A DNA stretch of 64,000 nucleotides from Alisma plantago-aquatica (GCA_963693085.1 OY856413.1:539046879-539110878), one strand, 5' to 3'. Numbered from the stretch's first letter, positions 47,151 through 58,940 are shown. Numbers and translations are program-made. Notes: a model not told the origin generated them from the letters alone.

Positions 47151-48217
47151 CAAAAAGAGCATAGAAACACAAATGAAGAATTGTCAAGTTAATGCTTAGA
47201 TCAAATGAAAAGAAAGATGTGTATAAGACCAAGCCAACCATGATCAACATGTTTATACTCATAGACATCAATTCAACTTAAACACCCAAGAAAGAGATTT
47301 TTAGTTCAGTGGGAGTGGTCATAATTAAATGAATCAATCAATTAAACAACACTAAGTACAATTTGGATGACCAAGCCAAACAATTAGTGGATGTGCAACT
47401 CAAACTCTCAACTATTAAGGATACAAAGGATGAAATCTTAGTTAAAATTGACAATTTTAGTTGTACTCTCCTTCTTTCTCAAAAATGATATGACAATGGA
47501 TTATGGGTTCCGACACTCAGTTGCTAATGTAGGCTTATGCACATGTGGAATGTCGATTGGGGTATTTTACCCTCTTTTAAGAAATACCACCTAACCATCA
47601 TGGCCAGATCGAACTTATAATAGGTAGCATGATATGTGGGCGGTTTAGCCATCTTTTATGGGGTATAAAGATAAGATAAGCCAAAAGAAATTTTAAATTT
47701 TTTCCAAAATATAGGAGAGTCAACTAAATTAAAACATTAGCTAGATTTCATTCATTTTTTTTGAAATTTTTCACTGAAAGGGTGGTTGAAAATGCACTAA
47801 GAGCTTGGCAAGGCATCTCGTATTCCAAATGATGTTGTAAAGTTGATTTACTAACAAAAATTGAAACCATTACATGTTTTAAGCAATCAAGGATGTGAAA
47901 GATGAATGCTGAGTCTAGAAGCATAAACCAGAGTTAAGTACATGTTGATGGCCAAAAGGTTTCATTTGATTAAGGCATGCCTTTTACAATTTCTCCAAAT
48001 GATATTTCTCATCAAAAGAGGACAATTAGTTAATCATAAGAGTTCTATCCAAATATAAAAGATAAACCTCATATCATACTAGATTTTCCACTAGAAGAGC
48101 AGAATTGAAAACAACAACTAAGAAAAAGATGATAAAAGGGAAATAAAATTACACTACCGGTCGGTTGCTCTCCCCCTAAGCTTGAAATTTCCAGTGTCCT
48201 CACTGAATATAACAAAC
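47151..48217 (-). other. non-coding tail between gag and 3' LTR
   Basis: No RT or integrase text. The internal AAGCTTAGGGGGAG tract near 48170 is a purine tract like the one by the LTR, suggesting that pol was lost between gag and this tail. Confidence 0.6.
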
Positions 48218-50137
48218 TCAGGAGGATTGCAACCGGATACCTGTCATGGTGAATGATGAAGATGGAGGTCCATTGCTTTGATTTGAGGTTGGAAATTGGT
48301 GTGCTAACGATTGATGCCTCCTTGCAAATATGCCCTTGATTTGGGGCAAGTGAAAGCACCTATGAGTTGCAGCAAGAATAGTCTTTTGTACGCCAATACT
48401 ATTTGTCTTTTCATTCTCCTTTGAAGCATCATAAAAATATGAGTTGGAAAGAGTTTTGTTATTATAAAGCAATGTGTCATCTAGAGTGTGAGGAGGAAGG
48501 GCATGTGGCTTTCTTAAAGAATATAAAAGTCGGTCCTGTGTTGTAGCTTTCTCCGCTTGATTTGTAGCTTCATAATTAATCCTCATAGGTATCAACATCA
48601 TCATACCTTGAAGGATATAATTCTATGGCAACACCATTCTTCAATGTCACCGGCCTAAAATATGTAGGATTCATCTCTGGTGGACTAGGTAAGAAAGATG
48701 GAAATGCTTCTTTGCTAGAAAGAGCTTGTTGGGCAATTTGTTTCTCTAAGATGTGTGCATGAGTGGAAATATCATCCACCTTCGAAGAGAGTTGGCAAAT
48801 GGCATCGTTCATTGATTGCCTTTGTTGATGTAACTCCTCATTTTGATACATTTAAGTTGAAATAAATGTTGCAAGCATTGACTCTAATCTAGAAGTTACT
48901 TACAGTTGTTGTGACTAAATGAAATCCGAGTTCGCATTGATGTAGAAGCTCGATGGAGTGTAACCCATTGGAGAATAAATAGAAGAGGCATAACATGTAG
49001 AAGATGAGTGTCCAAGAAACCCACATGCATCACAAATATTGTTAGTTGTTTGAATTAGTTGTGTGCTTAGATTCTTAAACCTTTGTGACAAAGTGTCTCA
49101 CCTTGCTGCAATCAAGTCTATAGCACCAACCGTGTGATCTTCCACTTGCATTCCAGAAGTAGTATGTGAAAAGGATGGGTGGTACCTAGTAGCCGGACTC
49201 CATTGGCAATAATTTTCTACCATATCTTCAACAATAGCATATGCTTCTCCATAAGATTTGTTCATTAGAGCTCCATTTGCAGCTGCATCAATAGACATCC
49301 GTATATTGTAGCACAAACTATTATAGAAAGATTGCAATAGAAGCCAATTGCTTAAACTGTGATGTGGACAAAGATGTTGAAGATCTTTGAACCTCTCTCA
49401 TGTATCATACAAGGTCTCTCCATCCCTTTGAGAATAATTGATGAGTTGACTCCTCAAATGTAAAGTTTTTCTAGGTGGAAATATCTTGCAAAAAAGACCT
49501 TTAATTGGAAGCTCCTCCCAAGTGTCGATTGACTTCATTGGCAAAGTATAGAGCCATGCCTTGGCTCTATATATAAGAGAGAATGGAAAAAGGATTAGGC
49601 ATATCCCATCAGTAGGAATGCCATGTATCTTTATGGTTCTTAGCAACTGTAGAAATTCAGCAATGAGGAGGTTTGGATCCTCCATTGGTGTCCCTCCAAA
49701 TGCATTCAGCTGTAGCAATTGTATGATGGCTGGGATGATAGAAAATTCCTCTGCCTCAAATTCTGAAATATTAATAGGCCCACTCATGTGCATTGTCGTT
49801 GTACCAAAGTAGTCATTAAGAGGAAGGTCATCCTCCTTGACTAGTTCTTCATGTGGATCCAGAGGATTAGGTGGATGTGGCATAGATGGTGGTGGTGTAT
49901 GTGGTATGGATGAAGGTGGTGGATATGAGGGTGTAGAAGAATGTGGTATGGGTGTTGGTGGTGTATATGATGGTGGTGAATTAGGTGTGAATGATGGTGG
50001 TGTGGAAGAAGGTTGCATGGATGATGGTGGTGCATATGATGGTGACATGGATGATGGTTGTATGGGTTGTGATTCCTCCATACAAGTTTGGGTTTCACTC
50101 CTTCTTGCTCAGTGAGGGATGAAAATGATGTGTTCAT
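48218..50137 (-). pseudogene. Athila/Tat-like gag, decayed
   Basis: A start lies near 50137 or 50081. The order is: proline/serine-rich N-terminus (about 50080-49860); retrotransposon gag core with FGGTPMEDPNLLIAEFLQLL and PFSLIYRAKAWLYTLP (49720-49540) to QRDGETLYDT (49400); FYNSLCYNIRMSIDAAANG, then EDMVENYCQW (49330-49200); a knuckle-like CDACGFLGHSS near 49030; then QLSSKVDDISTHAHILEKQI and LPSPPEMNPTYFRPVTLKNG (48800-48620). Stops near 49395, 49098, 48915 and 48575 break it. Gag packages element RNA. After it comes no pol, only 1.1 kb of non-coding DNA. Confidence 0.85.
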
Positions 50138-50363
50138 TTTTCAAATGTAGAGATATGCATGGTTCAAGGATCTTTTTATGAATACCCCATATGCTCCTAC
50201 AAATAAACAAGGTGAGTGATATACAAAAACTAACATGGAAGATACAACAAATTATGATGATCGTGATGAATTATGATTTATGGATATGATGGTGGATATG
50301 AAGGTTGTGATCTAGTCACATTTACTTATCAACAACTCTTACTCAAACAGGAATACTGATGCT

Positions 50364-50380
50364 CCCCGGCAATGGTGCCA
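50364..50380 (-). other. primer binding site, Athila/Tat type
   Basis: The minus strand reads TGGCACCATTGCCGGGG, six bases inside the 5' LTR edge. It matches the TGGCGCCGTTGCCGGGG signature of Athila/Tat elements with two G-to-A changes. Confidence 0.85.
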
Positions 50381-51442
50381 AAAACTTGTTGGTTTATTAC
50401 ACTAACAAGTTCCAATCATACGAATGATATTTTACTCAACTAGCTATTTCCCACAAGTATATGAGAGTAGTTGTAGTTGAGGTCGAATACAAGGAGCGTT
50501 GGTTAGCTAGGCGCAAGAGTTATGATTTTCAATAATCTAGATCTTTTTAATAAGAGATGTTTTGTTATGTTAACTAAGCAATTAAAAGGAAATGAACTAA
50601 AATAGAAAACACTTGTATTAAGGATCAATTGGGATTAGGGATTCTTGAGGATAGGGTTTCACATCCACATCATAACATGAAGAACAATAAAGATCAAGAA
50701 CACTAGCAATAACACAAGGGAGGTTTGTATCCTACACCCACCTCCCGATAGTGTAGAACTGTCCTAACTTGGTATACCCCTCCCATGGATATACTAAGAT
50801 TAGGACTACAAACCTTTACTCCGCTACACATCCCAGCCACTTCCATTGTAAAAGTAGTGTAGCTAAGGTACATCTTCTTACTCCTATGCACATCTTCCCA
50901 GATTATACAAAGAGCAGAAATCAAACATACAAAGTGGCCAGCAAAGTGTGTAAGAAGAATTAAACACCAATGGACCTTAGAACAGTGAAACAACTAGAAT
51001 TATATATGAAATTCGTGTTCAAACATGTTATGACATGGGAGTTACTCCCTCATGCCCAAGAACAAGAGATCTACTCGTCCATGGCTGTAGAAAGTAGATA
51101 CAAGTAGTAGAAAGTAGTGCTAGACAACATAATAGAAGGAAATAAACTTGGATGTTTGTGGAAGAAGGAAGATAGACATGGAACTCCGACCAAGGAGTCT
51201 CAAATCTGTCCTTGCTACTAGAAACTCTCCAAAAAAACTTCACGTTGAAATGTAGAGAAGAGAACAAAAGAGATTCCTGCTGCAATTGTTGGAGAAGAAG
51301 GAAGAAGAAGAAGTTTTCCTCCCGGAAAACCACCCTTTCCCCCTTAGAATGCCTCCAACTCCTCCTTGGCTCTTCCTTGATTGAGAATTGCTCCAAAAGG
51401 TATTAAATATGTCATGATAATCATCCTAAGATGGCTTGGGGT

Positions 51443-51454
51443 CATATATATAAG
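51443..51454 (-). promoter_or_regulatory. TATA box, 5' LTR
   Basis: The minus strand reads CTTATATATATG, about 45 bases downstream (minus sense) of the palindrome array. Confidence 0.55.
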
Positions 51455-51496
51455 TGTGAGACAGTTACATTCACGTTTGGGCGAAATCTACAGGTC

Positions 51497-51757
51497 ACAC
51501 GACGTGTCTTTTATAAGACACGGTGTGTCTTATACAATAATTGAAGTTTGGATCGAGTTCTGCAAGGTTACATAATATGTCTTTAATAAGACACGACGTG
51601 TCTTTAATAAAACATGGCATTTTGCTGCAAATCTAGAGTTCTGCATTCAATTTCTGGACTGAGACACATGGTGTCTTTAATAAGACACGTCGTGTCTATT
51701 TAAGACACGTCGTGTCTTTTTAAGACACGGGGTGTCTTAATTAAGACACGGTGTGTC
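51497..51757. promoter_or_regulatory. GACACG-type palindrome array in U3 of 5' LTR
   Basis: About seven 14-17-bp palindromes built on GACACG(A/T/G)CGTGTC: 51497, 51515, 51588, 51662, 51682, 51701, 51722 and 51742. They are linked by AATAAG or TTTAAG. The ACGT-type cores recall plant bZIP/G-box sites. The array ends about 45 bases before the TATA box in minus sense, the place for an enhancer. Confidence 0.6.
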
Positions 51758-52085
51758 AATGGCTGTTCTGGGCTAATGTGTATTCAGCTCATAACTTTCG
51801 ATGTGTAGGTCAGATTTACATGCCGTAAAAAGTGATATTTGCGTAGTTTAAAACCCCAAAATGTGTAGATACTTGAGGAGTGATCCAATAAGTGTTAATA
51901 TGATATATTCCTCATCATTTCATTGTAAAATATACTACCTACAATCCAAACCATGAGACAAGTAAGAATAGCTAAAAATATAGAATCTAGCATGAATGAG
52001 AGTGATAATTGAGTCAAAACAACATGGATATGTAACCAAACATGATCCAAAAGATGATATGATTTATGCACATCATTTTTGTATG

Positions 52086-52510
52086 TCAGAGATAAACATT
52101 AATTGAAGGTAGAGATATGGAAATTATTGGTCAAACTTCATACTAACCAAACAACCAATAAATGTTGCATTCCAATCCCGTTAAGAAAGACTCAGGAACA
52201 TTTAGAGTGTACATGTAGAAAATGTTGGCAAAGTTTATACGTCATTTTCCATATTGCTTACCTTAAGAGGAAGAACTCTATCCCCTAAAGACACAATAAA
52301 TATTACCATTTTATGTAAGAGATCATCATTAATTGAAGGTAGAGATATGGAAAATATTGATCAACCTACATACTACCAAAACAGGTAATAAATGTTACAT
52401 TCTAGTCTCATTAAGAAAGATTTAGGAATATTTAGTGTGCACATGTAGAAAATGTAGGAAAAGTTTACAAATCATTTTCCATATTACTTTTCTTAAGAGA
52501 AATAAGTTGA
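52086..52510 (+). repeat. tandem duplication of about 225 bp
   Basis: 52086-52310 and 52311-52510 are relatives: both contain ATTAATTGAAGGTAGAGATATGG (first at 52100, then 52330), AATGTT(G/A)CATTC and CATGTAGAAAATGT. The sequence left of the gag-only element (45410-45433) matches the end of the unit, so that element landed inside a third copy. Confidence 0.75.
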
Positions 52511-53013
52511 GATCTAGAATGAATACCACAAATAAGGCTCCTAACCACCTTCAAACACCCCACCCAAGCTCCAATGATCCTTCTCACATGATCTAGTCAT
52601 AACTAGGTCAAAGAGGGAGAAAATGTGAAGTGTTTAGCTATAGGAAGCAAACACCACCATGGTTTTTTATGGATATAAGCCAAAGAAATCAGAAACAGTT
52701 AAAACAACATCCAAATAAAAGATACATAGCTTTAGATACACAAAGGCTAGCTGAAACTCCTTCCTCCAAACACATGCATGCTCCACCAACCTCCAAGAAT
52801 CTTCCCCTATACCTCCTTAGGTTCTTATCTATGTTCCAACACCCTCTGGGTTGTCAAATGGTAAATATCATTGAGGGGTATGGGGTATTTATATGCTAGT
52901 TAGTGGAAAAATATAAAACAACCCATAGCTAGTGAAGACATTGTACCCTATATGTAACAGACCATCGAAAATCTTGTATAATGATCCATTAACCACTCTT
53001 CCAGTAGATACAA
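52511..53013. other. unassigned sequence left of the chromovirus
   Basis: No gene supported. It is rich in CTCC/ACACC text. Continuous with 63010 if the chromovirus is removed. Confidence 0.4.
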
Positions 53014-55500
53014 TGTGACGACCCCAATTTCCATATACTTTCCTTAGTGAAATTCACAGATATGCATGCACTCATATCTATAAATGTCAGAAAGGAAAAT
53101 ACAAGAGATTAAGGTATTCAACTAAATCAGAGTTACAAGCCAAGATCATTGTTCACAATACCATTGATTAGCCACACAAACATCCATTCATTGAAAATAA
53201 TAAAGCCATTACATAAATTTATTTGAGATAGAAGAGATGAATAGTTTTATAGAAGAGAAACAAAATACATAGGATTTAGAACATCCTATACATCATCTAG
53301 TAGGAAAGCAACTATCTAACTAAAAAGAGGTAGGAAATGGAAATCTGTCTATTTTATCCTTCATGCCCATTTATTCATAGCTTCAGGTACTTTGAGATGC
53401 ATTATTTGTTCCTTGTACCTAGAAAATATGAGAAACAAAATCATCAACAAAAGTTGGTACATGGTAAAAAATACAATAGTATGGTTGCATGTATGAAAAT
53501 ACTTGAAGAAAGAAGAAAGAAAAAGAAAACCATCGCTTAAGGCAGAAAATTAGGTAAACACCCCTTTCATACATTTCATTTGATGCAGTTTTACTATAAT
53601 TTTATAAGCACTTCTCATACATCTAGTATGGGCAAAATTAATTTATCATACATCTAACATGGGCAATTCATCATACATCCATGTTAGTCAACATACATCC
53701 ATATTGGGCCATGTGCACTAGTTGCTACAACTCATCACAATGTCCATTTATGTTTCATTAAGTTTTGGTGAAGCATATAGATAGTAGTTCAACCAAAAAA
53801 GTATAAGTATTTTCACACAAGATACACCTTATCATAGTCAACCAAAGAAAGTTATTCTTATACTTAATAAGACCATGTACCTATTTTGATAAGATATGGA
53901 TTCCAAGAGTCTAGAAGAACTATAACAAGATCACCCTGAAAGGAAATCAAGGGTATATTTATTACTATTGGTCCATATGACCCATGACTAAGGTTTATTC
54001 TTTAGATATGAGTACTTTTATCTTATAATGATTAGATCAGGGATTATTCATGATTTACATCTTATTTTTGGAGTCACAAGATCATATGTTAAACTAAGGT
54101 ATGATACCTTTTATCATCCAAAAGGAAGAGTCCAAAATTAGGGTTTCTATTATGATTTAAATCATCAAAGTTTCCTTTATGGGTTCCAAATAGTACAAAG
54201 GATCAGAGATGGATCTTAGAGTTTCTAGGTCAGTCATGACCATGTCGGTCCATTAAATATCTAGGTTTTGACATGTAGATGCATGAGGTACACATATGTA
54301 GAAAGAGAAAACTAGAATTTAGGTTGTTTCATAATTATTGAGTCAAATATATCTATTGGATTAGGGTTTCAAGCAACATGGTGATCATGGATTCAATTAG
54401 GGTTTAGGATGTACACAAGTCAGATCTTAATCATGGATGATTATTATTACACAAAAGATAATGATAAAAAGATCATTAGGGCTTTATGCTATATTTTCTG
54501 AAAATGTATCGGATCTAGGTCCTGATTATATATTTTTTTGGATAGATCGCATTTTTCTAATGAAAATGATATATAGGTTTGATATATTCCGATATTCTTA
54601 GCATTTTCTAGGATTTTCCTAAGATAATCCATTTCTTGGGTAAAATAAAAATAAAAAGAGAGGGTTTTACCTTGATTAACGGCCAGATCCGACTGGATCG
54701 ATGTCTCTCATTGATCCCAGGCTTCGCACAGAATGGATCAAGTTGCTGACTTGGTGCTCGAGGATTGGTCTACCTTGGTCCACGCTGGCATGGGGTGGTC
54801 GAAGGGGTGAAGCCCTAAGTCGGGTGCCGCCACTAGTGAGAGGCGCGGAGAAGTGGGGGGTCATTCTCCCTGATCCGAGGAAGATAGGTTACATGGTGAT
54901 AGTCATTGAGTTCATGTCGATGAGATGGAATCTTCCTCCAAAATTGTTGCACGGGAGCTGTGGCAATCGGGCGCACGAGGCCGCTATTGAGTCGGCCAAC
55001 TGTTGGCTGTCAATCCTGATCCTTGCTAGAGGTTAGGGGCAAAATCCATGCCGTCCCTTGTACTTGATCTGTGGCTGATCTGATCGGGTGGCTAGGGCGT
55101 GCCACCGCATTATGGTCCATGCCCAGGTATTAACCTAGGCCTTGTGACAAATAAATGTTACATATACCGGCAACTTAGGTCAAAAAGAGATATAATGTGC
55201 ATTATTTTCAAATGCTAATAACTCCTAATTGGTTAACCCAAATGCAATGAAATTTTCGATGTAGCCTTATAATGTCGTGATGTAGCTGTGGTACAAAATT
55301 GGGGTTCAAAATCGAAAGTTAAACATGGTTATTGATTAACTACATTAATACATACAATTCACCATCATACAATACTAGGGTTTGAATTAATTGAATTTTC
55401 GTGACTCCCTTCTGTACAAAATAGTGAGTGAAGTATTTGAGGTCATTTTGGGTCAACAATTTGAGAATTAAAAATTAAATGAAAAACTCACTTTGTCACA
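53014..55500 (-). repeat. 3' LTR of chromovirus
   Basis: 2487 bp. Compared with the other LTR it has 95 extra bases at 54778-54872, flanked by CCTTG and CCCTG. This G+C-rich piece gives rise to spurious open frames. The middle (53640-53720) has degenerate TCATACATCCA(T/A)(G/C)TTGGG units. Confidence 0.92.
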
Positions 55501-55516
55501 TTCTCCCCTCCTTTTT
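55501..55516 (-). other. polypurine tract of chromovirus
   Basis: The minus strand reads AAAAAGGAGGGGAGAA immediately before the 3' LTR's TGTGACAAAG. Confidence 0.85.
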
Positions 55517-55536
55517 AAGAATTTTGTCCTCAAAAT

Positions 55537-55917
55537 TCAAGCAGCCTGAAAGAGATGTGGATATTTCTTCTCGACCTCTGACTTGAGCTCCCATGTGGCA
55601 TCCGTTTGATCATGGTGGCTCCAGAGAACTTTCACCATATCTATATGTTGATTACTATGAAGCTCCTTTGTCTTGAAATCAATAATTTTGACTGGGGTTT
55701 CAGCATAAGACAGATCATCTTTCAACTCGAGGGGCTCATGATTCAGAATGTGAATAGGGTCTTTGACATAAGGCTTCAGATTAGATACATGAAAGACATT
55801 ATGCATGGCACTATACTGAGGTGGCAAAGCAAGATGATAGGCACATTCACCAACCGTTTCAAGGATCTCAAATGGTCCCACATAATGTGAATTGAGCTTT
55901 CCCTTATTCCTAGCCAA
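55537..55917 (-). pseudogene. chromovirus integrase C-terminus with chromodomain
   Basis: An open frame of 126 codons. NSHYVGPFEILETVGECAYH and HNVFHVSNLKPYVKDP make the GPY/F module. ETPVKIIDFKTKELHSNQ, MVKVLWSHHDQTDATWELKS and YPHLF form a chromodomain of the Tekay/Del sort, which steers insertion to modified chromatin. It ends at a normal TGA (55537-55539). This is the best conserved part of the element. Confidence 0.9.
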
Positions 55918-56757
55918 ATATCAAATAGGTCAGATCTTCAGAAATACATGATCACCTTTCTTGAACTAAAGTTTCTGGCTGTGAGCATCTGCATAAGATT
56001 TCTACCTATCATGTGCTCACTTCATCCTCTACCTGATTAGTGAAACCTTTTTGATATATAGTTGTATCTCCTCATATTTCATAAAGGTATGTTCCCCGAT
56101 GTCATCCCAGTGTAGTGGAGACCTATAGGGATGCCCATATAAAGAATCATAGGGAGGCATCCCAATACTCGCCTGATAGCTATTATTATATGCAAACTTA
56201 GCTAAAGGTAGGTAATGGTCCCAAAAGTCTTCCCAATCAAGAACACAATCTCGTAGAAGGTCCTACGAGATCTGCACTGTACGCTCTGACTGCCCATCTA
56301 TCTGCGGATGGTAGGCTGTACTGAAGTTCAATTTGGTGCCCAATTCCTCTTGAACCTGCTTCCATAGCTTTGAGGTGAACTTCGGGTCCCTGTTCAAGAC
56401 AATAGACATTGGGACTCCATGCAGATGTATTGTTTCTCGTATATAAAGGTCGGCCAACTCAGAAACTTTCATAGTAGTATTCACATGGAGGAAATGTGCT
56501 AACTTGGTGAGACGATCCACGATGACCCATGCAGCGTCATATCCCTTCCTGGTTCTGGGTAGCCCTACCACGAAATCCATGGTGATGTGTTCCCACTTCC
56601 ATTTTAGAATTTCAAGGGGTTGTAGTAGACTACCTGGCCTCTGGTGCTCGGCCTTGATCCTCTGGCATGTCAGACATCTGGACACAAATTTGGCAATATC
56701 ACACTTCATGCCCCTCCACCAGAACTGACGTTGTAGGTCTTTGTACATCTTCATCAT
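55918..56757 (-). pseudogene. chromovirus integrase
   Basis: HHCC zinc finger end CLTCQRIKAEHQRPGSL (about 56670), first catalytic Asp in HITMDFVVGLP (about 56590). The second is lost: VLNRDPKFTS near 56400 where the family has SDRDP. The Glu is kept in IDGQSERT (about 56285). The text goes on to YGHPYRSPLHWDDIGE (about 56110) and KKGDHVFLKI (about 55960), across stops near 56262, 56010 and 55930. It would insert the cDNA. Confidence 0.9.
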
Positions 56758-57490
56758 GCTGGGATGAACTGTGTACTTTGACCCATGTGCCTCACTGAGA
56801 ATGTTTGTCTTTTCAGCTGACTGCTCTAGAACCTACATACGGTTCTTGTATCGAAGACCACCATCAAGACCCATAGATAGATGTGTTTGAGGCTTTGACA
56901 GGAGAGATGAGATCTCCATAAGATCAGGACTAGCTTTTTGTGCTTCAAGAAGTTTGGATTGCAAGTTAGACATGATGGAAATATTATTGACATGTTCATG
57001 ATTAGACAGGAACTGTGGCTTCCAACCCACTAGGTCCTCCATATTCCTCCATTTGGGGACATATAAGGATGCACACACTGCTATTTTTCTACTAAGGGCG
57101 TCAGTGACTACATTTGCCTTACCCAGATGATAGGCAATAGTGAAATTGTAGTCCTCTGGATACTCGATCCATCATCGTTGTCGCAGATTCAGGTCCTTCT
57201 ATGTCAGAATGTACTACAGGCTTTTATGGTTGGTGAAGATGTCAAAAGTTGCCCCGTACAAGTAGTGTCTCCAGATTTTGAGATCATTAATGATTACAGC
57301 TAATTCCAAATCATGTGTGGGATAATTTAGTACATTGGGTTTTAGTTGTCTGGATGCAAAGGCCACCACTTTTCCATTATACTGCAGGACACATCCTAAA
57401 CCATTCCTTGAAGCATTAGTGATTATCAAAAACCCTTAATTTCCAGATGGTAGAACAAGAATAGGAGCCAACGTCAACTTTTGCTTTAAT
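56758..57490 (-). pseudogene. chromovirus RNase H and connection
   Basis: It reads [17 protein letters not shown] near 57429; the family has TDAS, so the first catalytic Asp is Asn. [25 protein letters not shown] and [15 protein letters not shown] follow to 57214. ADALSRK-like text (VTDALSRKIAV) lies near 57100, then a spacer to 56833. Stops lie near 57437, 57213, 57201, 57180 and 56832. Confidence 0.85.
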
Positions 57491-58260
57491 TCTTAGAAAA
57501 TAGATTCACAAATAGTTGACCAGATGAAGTGCTCATCTTTCTGAGTAAGCTTTGTCAGAGGAAGTGCCACTTTGGAAAAGTTTGGAATAAAGCGACGATA
57601 ATATCTGGCTAGACCTAAGAAACTCTGAATTTCAAAAGTATTGCAAGGAGGTTGCCAATCAAGTATAATAGAGACTTTAGCGGGATAAACAAATATGTTA
57701 CCCCCAGAAATGACATGTCCAAGAAACATTACTTTATCAATCCAAAATTCACATTTTGAAAGGTTTTCATAAAATTTCTGGATTCGAAGAATGTCAAGAA
57801 CTGCTCGCAAGTGTTCCTGGTGTTTTTCCATAGAATCAGAATAGTTCAAGATATCATCAATGAAGATGACCTTGAACTCATCAAGATAAGGTTGGAAGAC
57901 TTTGTTCATCTGGTTCATAAATATGCCAGGTGCATTTGTCAACCCGAATGGCATCACTGGAAATTTGTAATGCCCATAATGAGTTTGGAAAGCAATTTTA
58001 GAAATATTAGAATCTTTGACTTTAAGTTGACGGTAGCCAGAGTGAAGATCAATTTTTGAGAAGACTTTATAAGTGTGAAGCTGATCAAAGAGGTCATCAA
58101 TGTGAGGAAGAGGGTACTTGTTTTTAATGGTGGCTTGGTTCAACATGCGATAGTCAATACACATTCACATAGAACCGTCTTTCTTTTTGACAAAGAGAAC
58201 AGGTGCACCCCAAGGGGAAACACTAGGACAGATAAAACCTTTGTCTATAAGTTCTTGTAG
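57430..58260 (-). pseudogene. chromovirus reverse transcriptase
   Basis: Same frame as the protease. [29 protein letters not shown], an in-frame TGA at about 58165, then [49 protein letters not shown], and the catalytic box [13 protein letters not shown] near 57860 with both Asp. It goes on to [18 protein letters not shown] and a TAA at about 57491. Apart from stops the core is well kept. Confidence 0.92.
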
Positions 58261-58940
58261 CTATTTCTTCAACTCCATTAGCCCAGCAAGGGCCATCCTG
58301 TACGGCACCATAGAAATCAAAGTGGTTCCAAGAAGAAGATCTATGGAGAACTCAATGTCTCTATTTGGAGGTAGCCCAGGGAGCTCCTTCGGGAATACGT
58401 CAAGAAAGTCACGTACCACCTCCAATCTTTCTACAGGCCCGTTATTAGGACTGGTCTCTGAGACTAATGTGAGGAAGACTTTGCAACCTTTAGAAATGAG
58501 CTTTTTAGCTTTAAGAGAGGAAATTATAATATTATTATAGAATCTACTTCCCCTAGGGATCATCACAGGACAATAATGAGGTTGAGAGAGAACTACCATC
58601 TTGTTTCTACAATCAATTTGAGCATGATACTTGTATAACCAATCCATACCAAGTATAATATCAAAGTCTTCCATGGATAAGAGAATGAATTTAAAGGGCA
58701 TATCATGATTTTCAAATTTTAGGTGGAGGACATCTATTTTCTATAGAGTAATGAGTATATTTCCACTAGGAGTAGACACATCCAGGATATATCCCAAGTC
58801 CCTTATATGCAGATGTAAAATAGATGCCAGATTTTGAGATATAAAAGTATTTATTGATCCAGAGTCAAATAAAGCTTTAACAAGATGATCATTTAACAGC
58901 ACGGTGCCTACACAGGGCAATTATATTATGAATAATTCGA
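58261..58940 (-). pseudogene. chromovirus protease and RT N-terminus
   Basis: The aspartic protease active site reads ALFDSGSINTFIS near 58890-58850 (DSG kept), then EDFDIILGMDWLYKYHAQID near 58670-58610. The linker with VVRDFLDVFPKELPGLPPNRDIEF (58430-58350) is the standard junction to RT. Stops lie near 58740 and an in-frame TAG at 58258-58260. Protease would cut Gag-Pol inside particles. Confidence 0.88.

Larger units (their letters stand above)
45434..52075 (-). mobile_element. gag-only Athila/Tat-like gypsy retrotransposon (TR-GAG type)
   Basis: LTRs at 45434-47114 (1681 bp) and 50387-52075 (1689 bp), TG...CA, flank 3272 bp. The PBS after the right LTR and the polypurine tract before the left one give minus orientation. 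Only gag can be read; there is no protease, RT, RNase H or integrase. The flanking 5-mers TTGTT and TTTTT match at four of five. About seven differences in the first 137 LTR bases, mostly C/T or A/G. Elements of this design were described in plants as TR-GAG. It sits in a locally duplicated sequence. Confidence 0.9.
50387..52075 (-). repeat. 5' LTR of gag-only element
   Basis: Reads minus-strand TGATGTGCATAAATC... from 52075 to ...TAATAAACCAACA at 50387. Collinear with 45434-47114; it would carry the active promoter. Confidence 0.92.

Noticed and set aside
49837..50115. Gly/Asp-rich plus-strand frame
   Set aside because: It is the antisense of the proline-rich gag N-terminus.
51497..51757. 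Possible CRISPR-like repeat array
   Set aside because: Units are short, imperfect palindromes with tiny spacers inside a plant LTR; there are no cas genes and it is a plant genome.
53337..53540. Plus-strand frame repeated at 60945-61160
   Set aside because: Both copies are in the LTRs of the chromovirus; the repetition is due to LTR duplication, not a gene family.
54676..55036. Arg/Gly-rich frames in the chromovirus LTR
   Set aside because: They lie in the G+C-rich part of an LTR, on both strands, and the sister LTR lacks 95 bases there.
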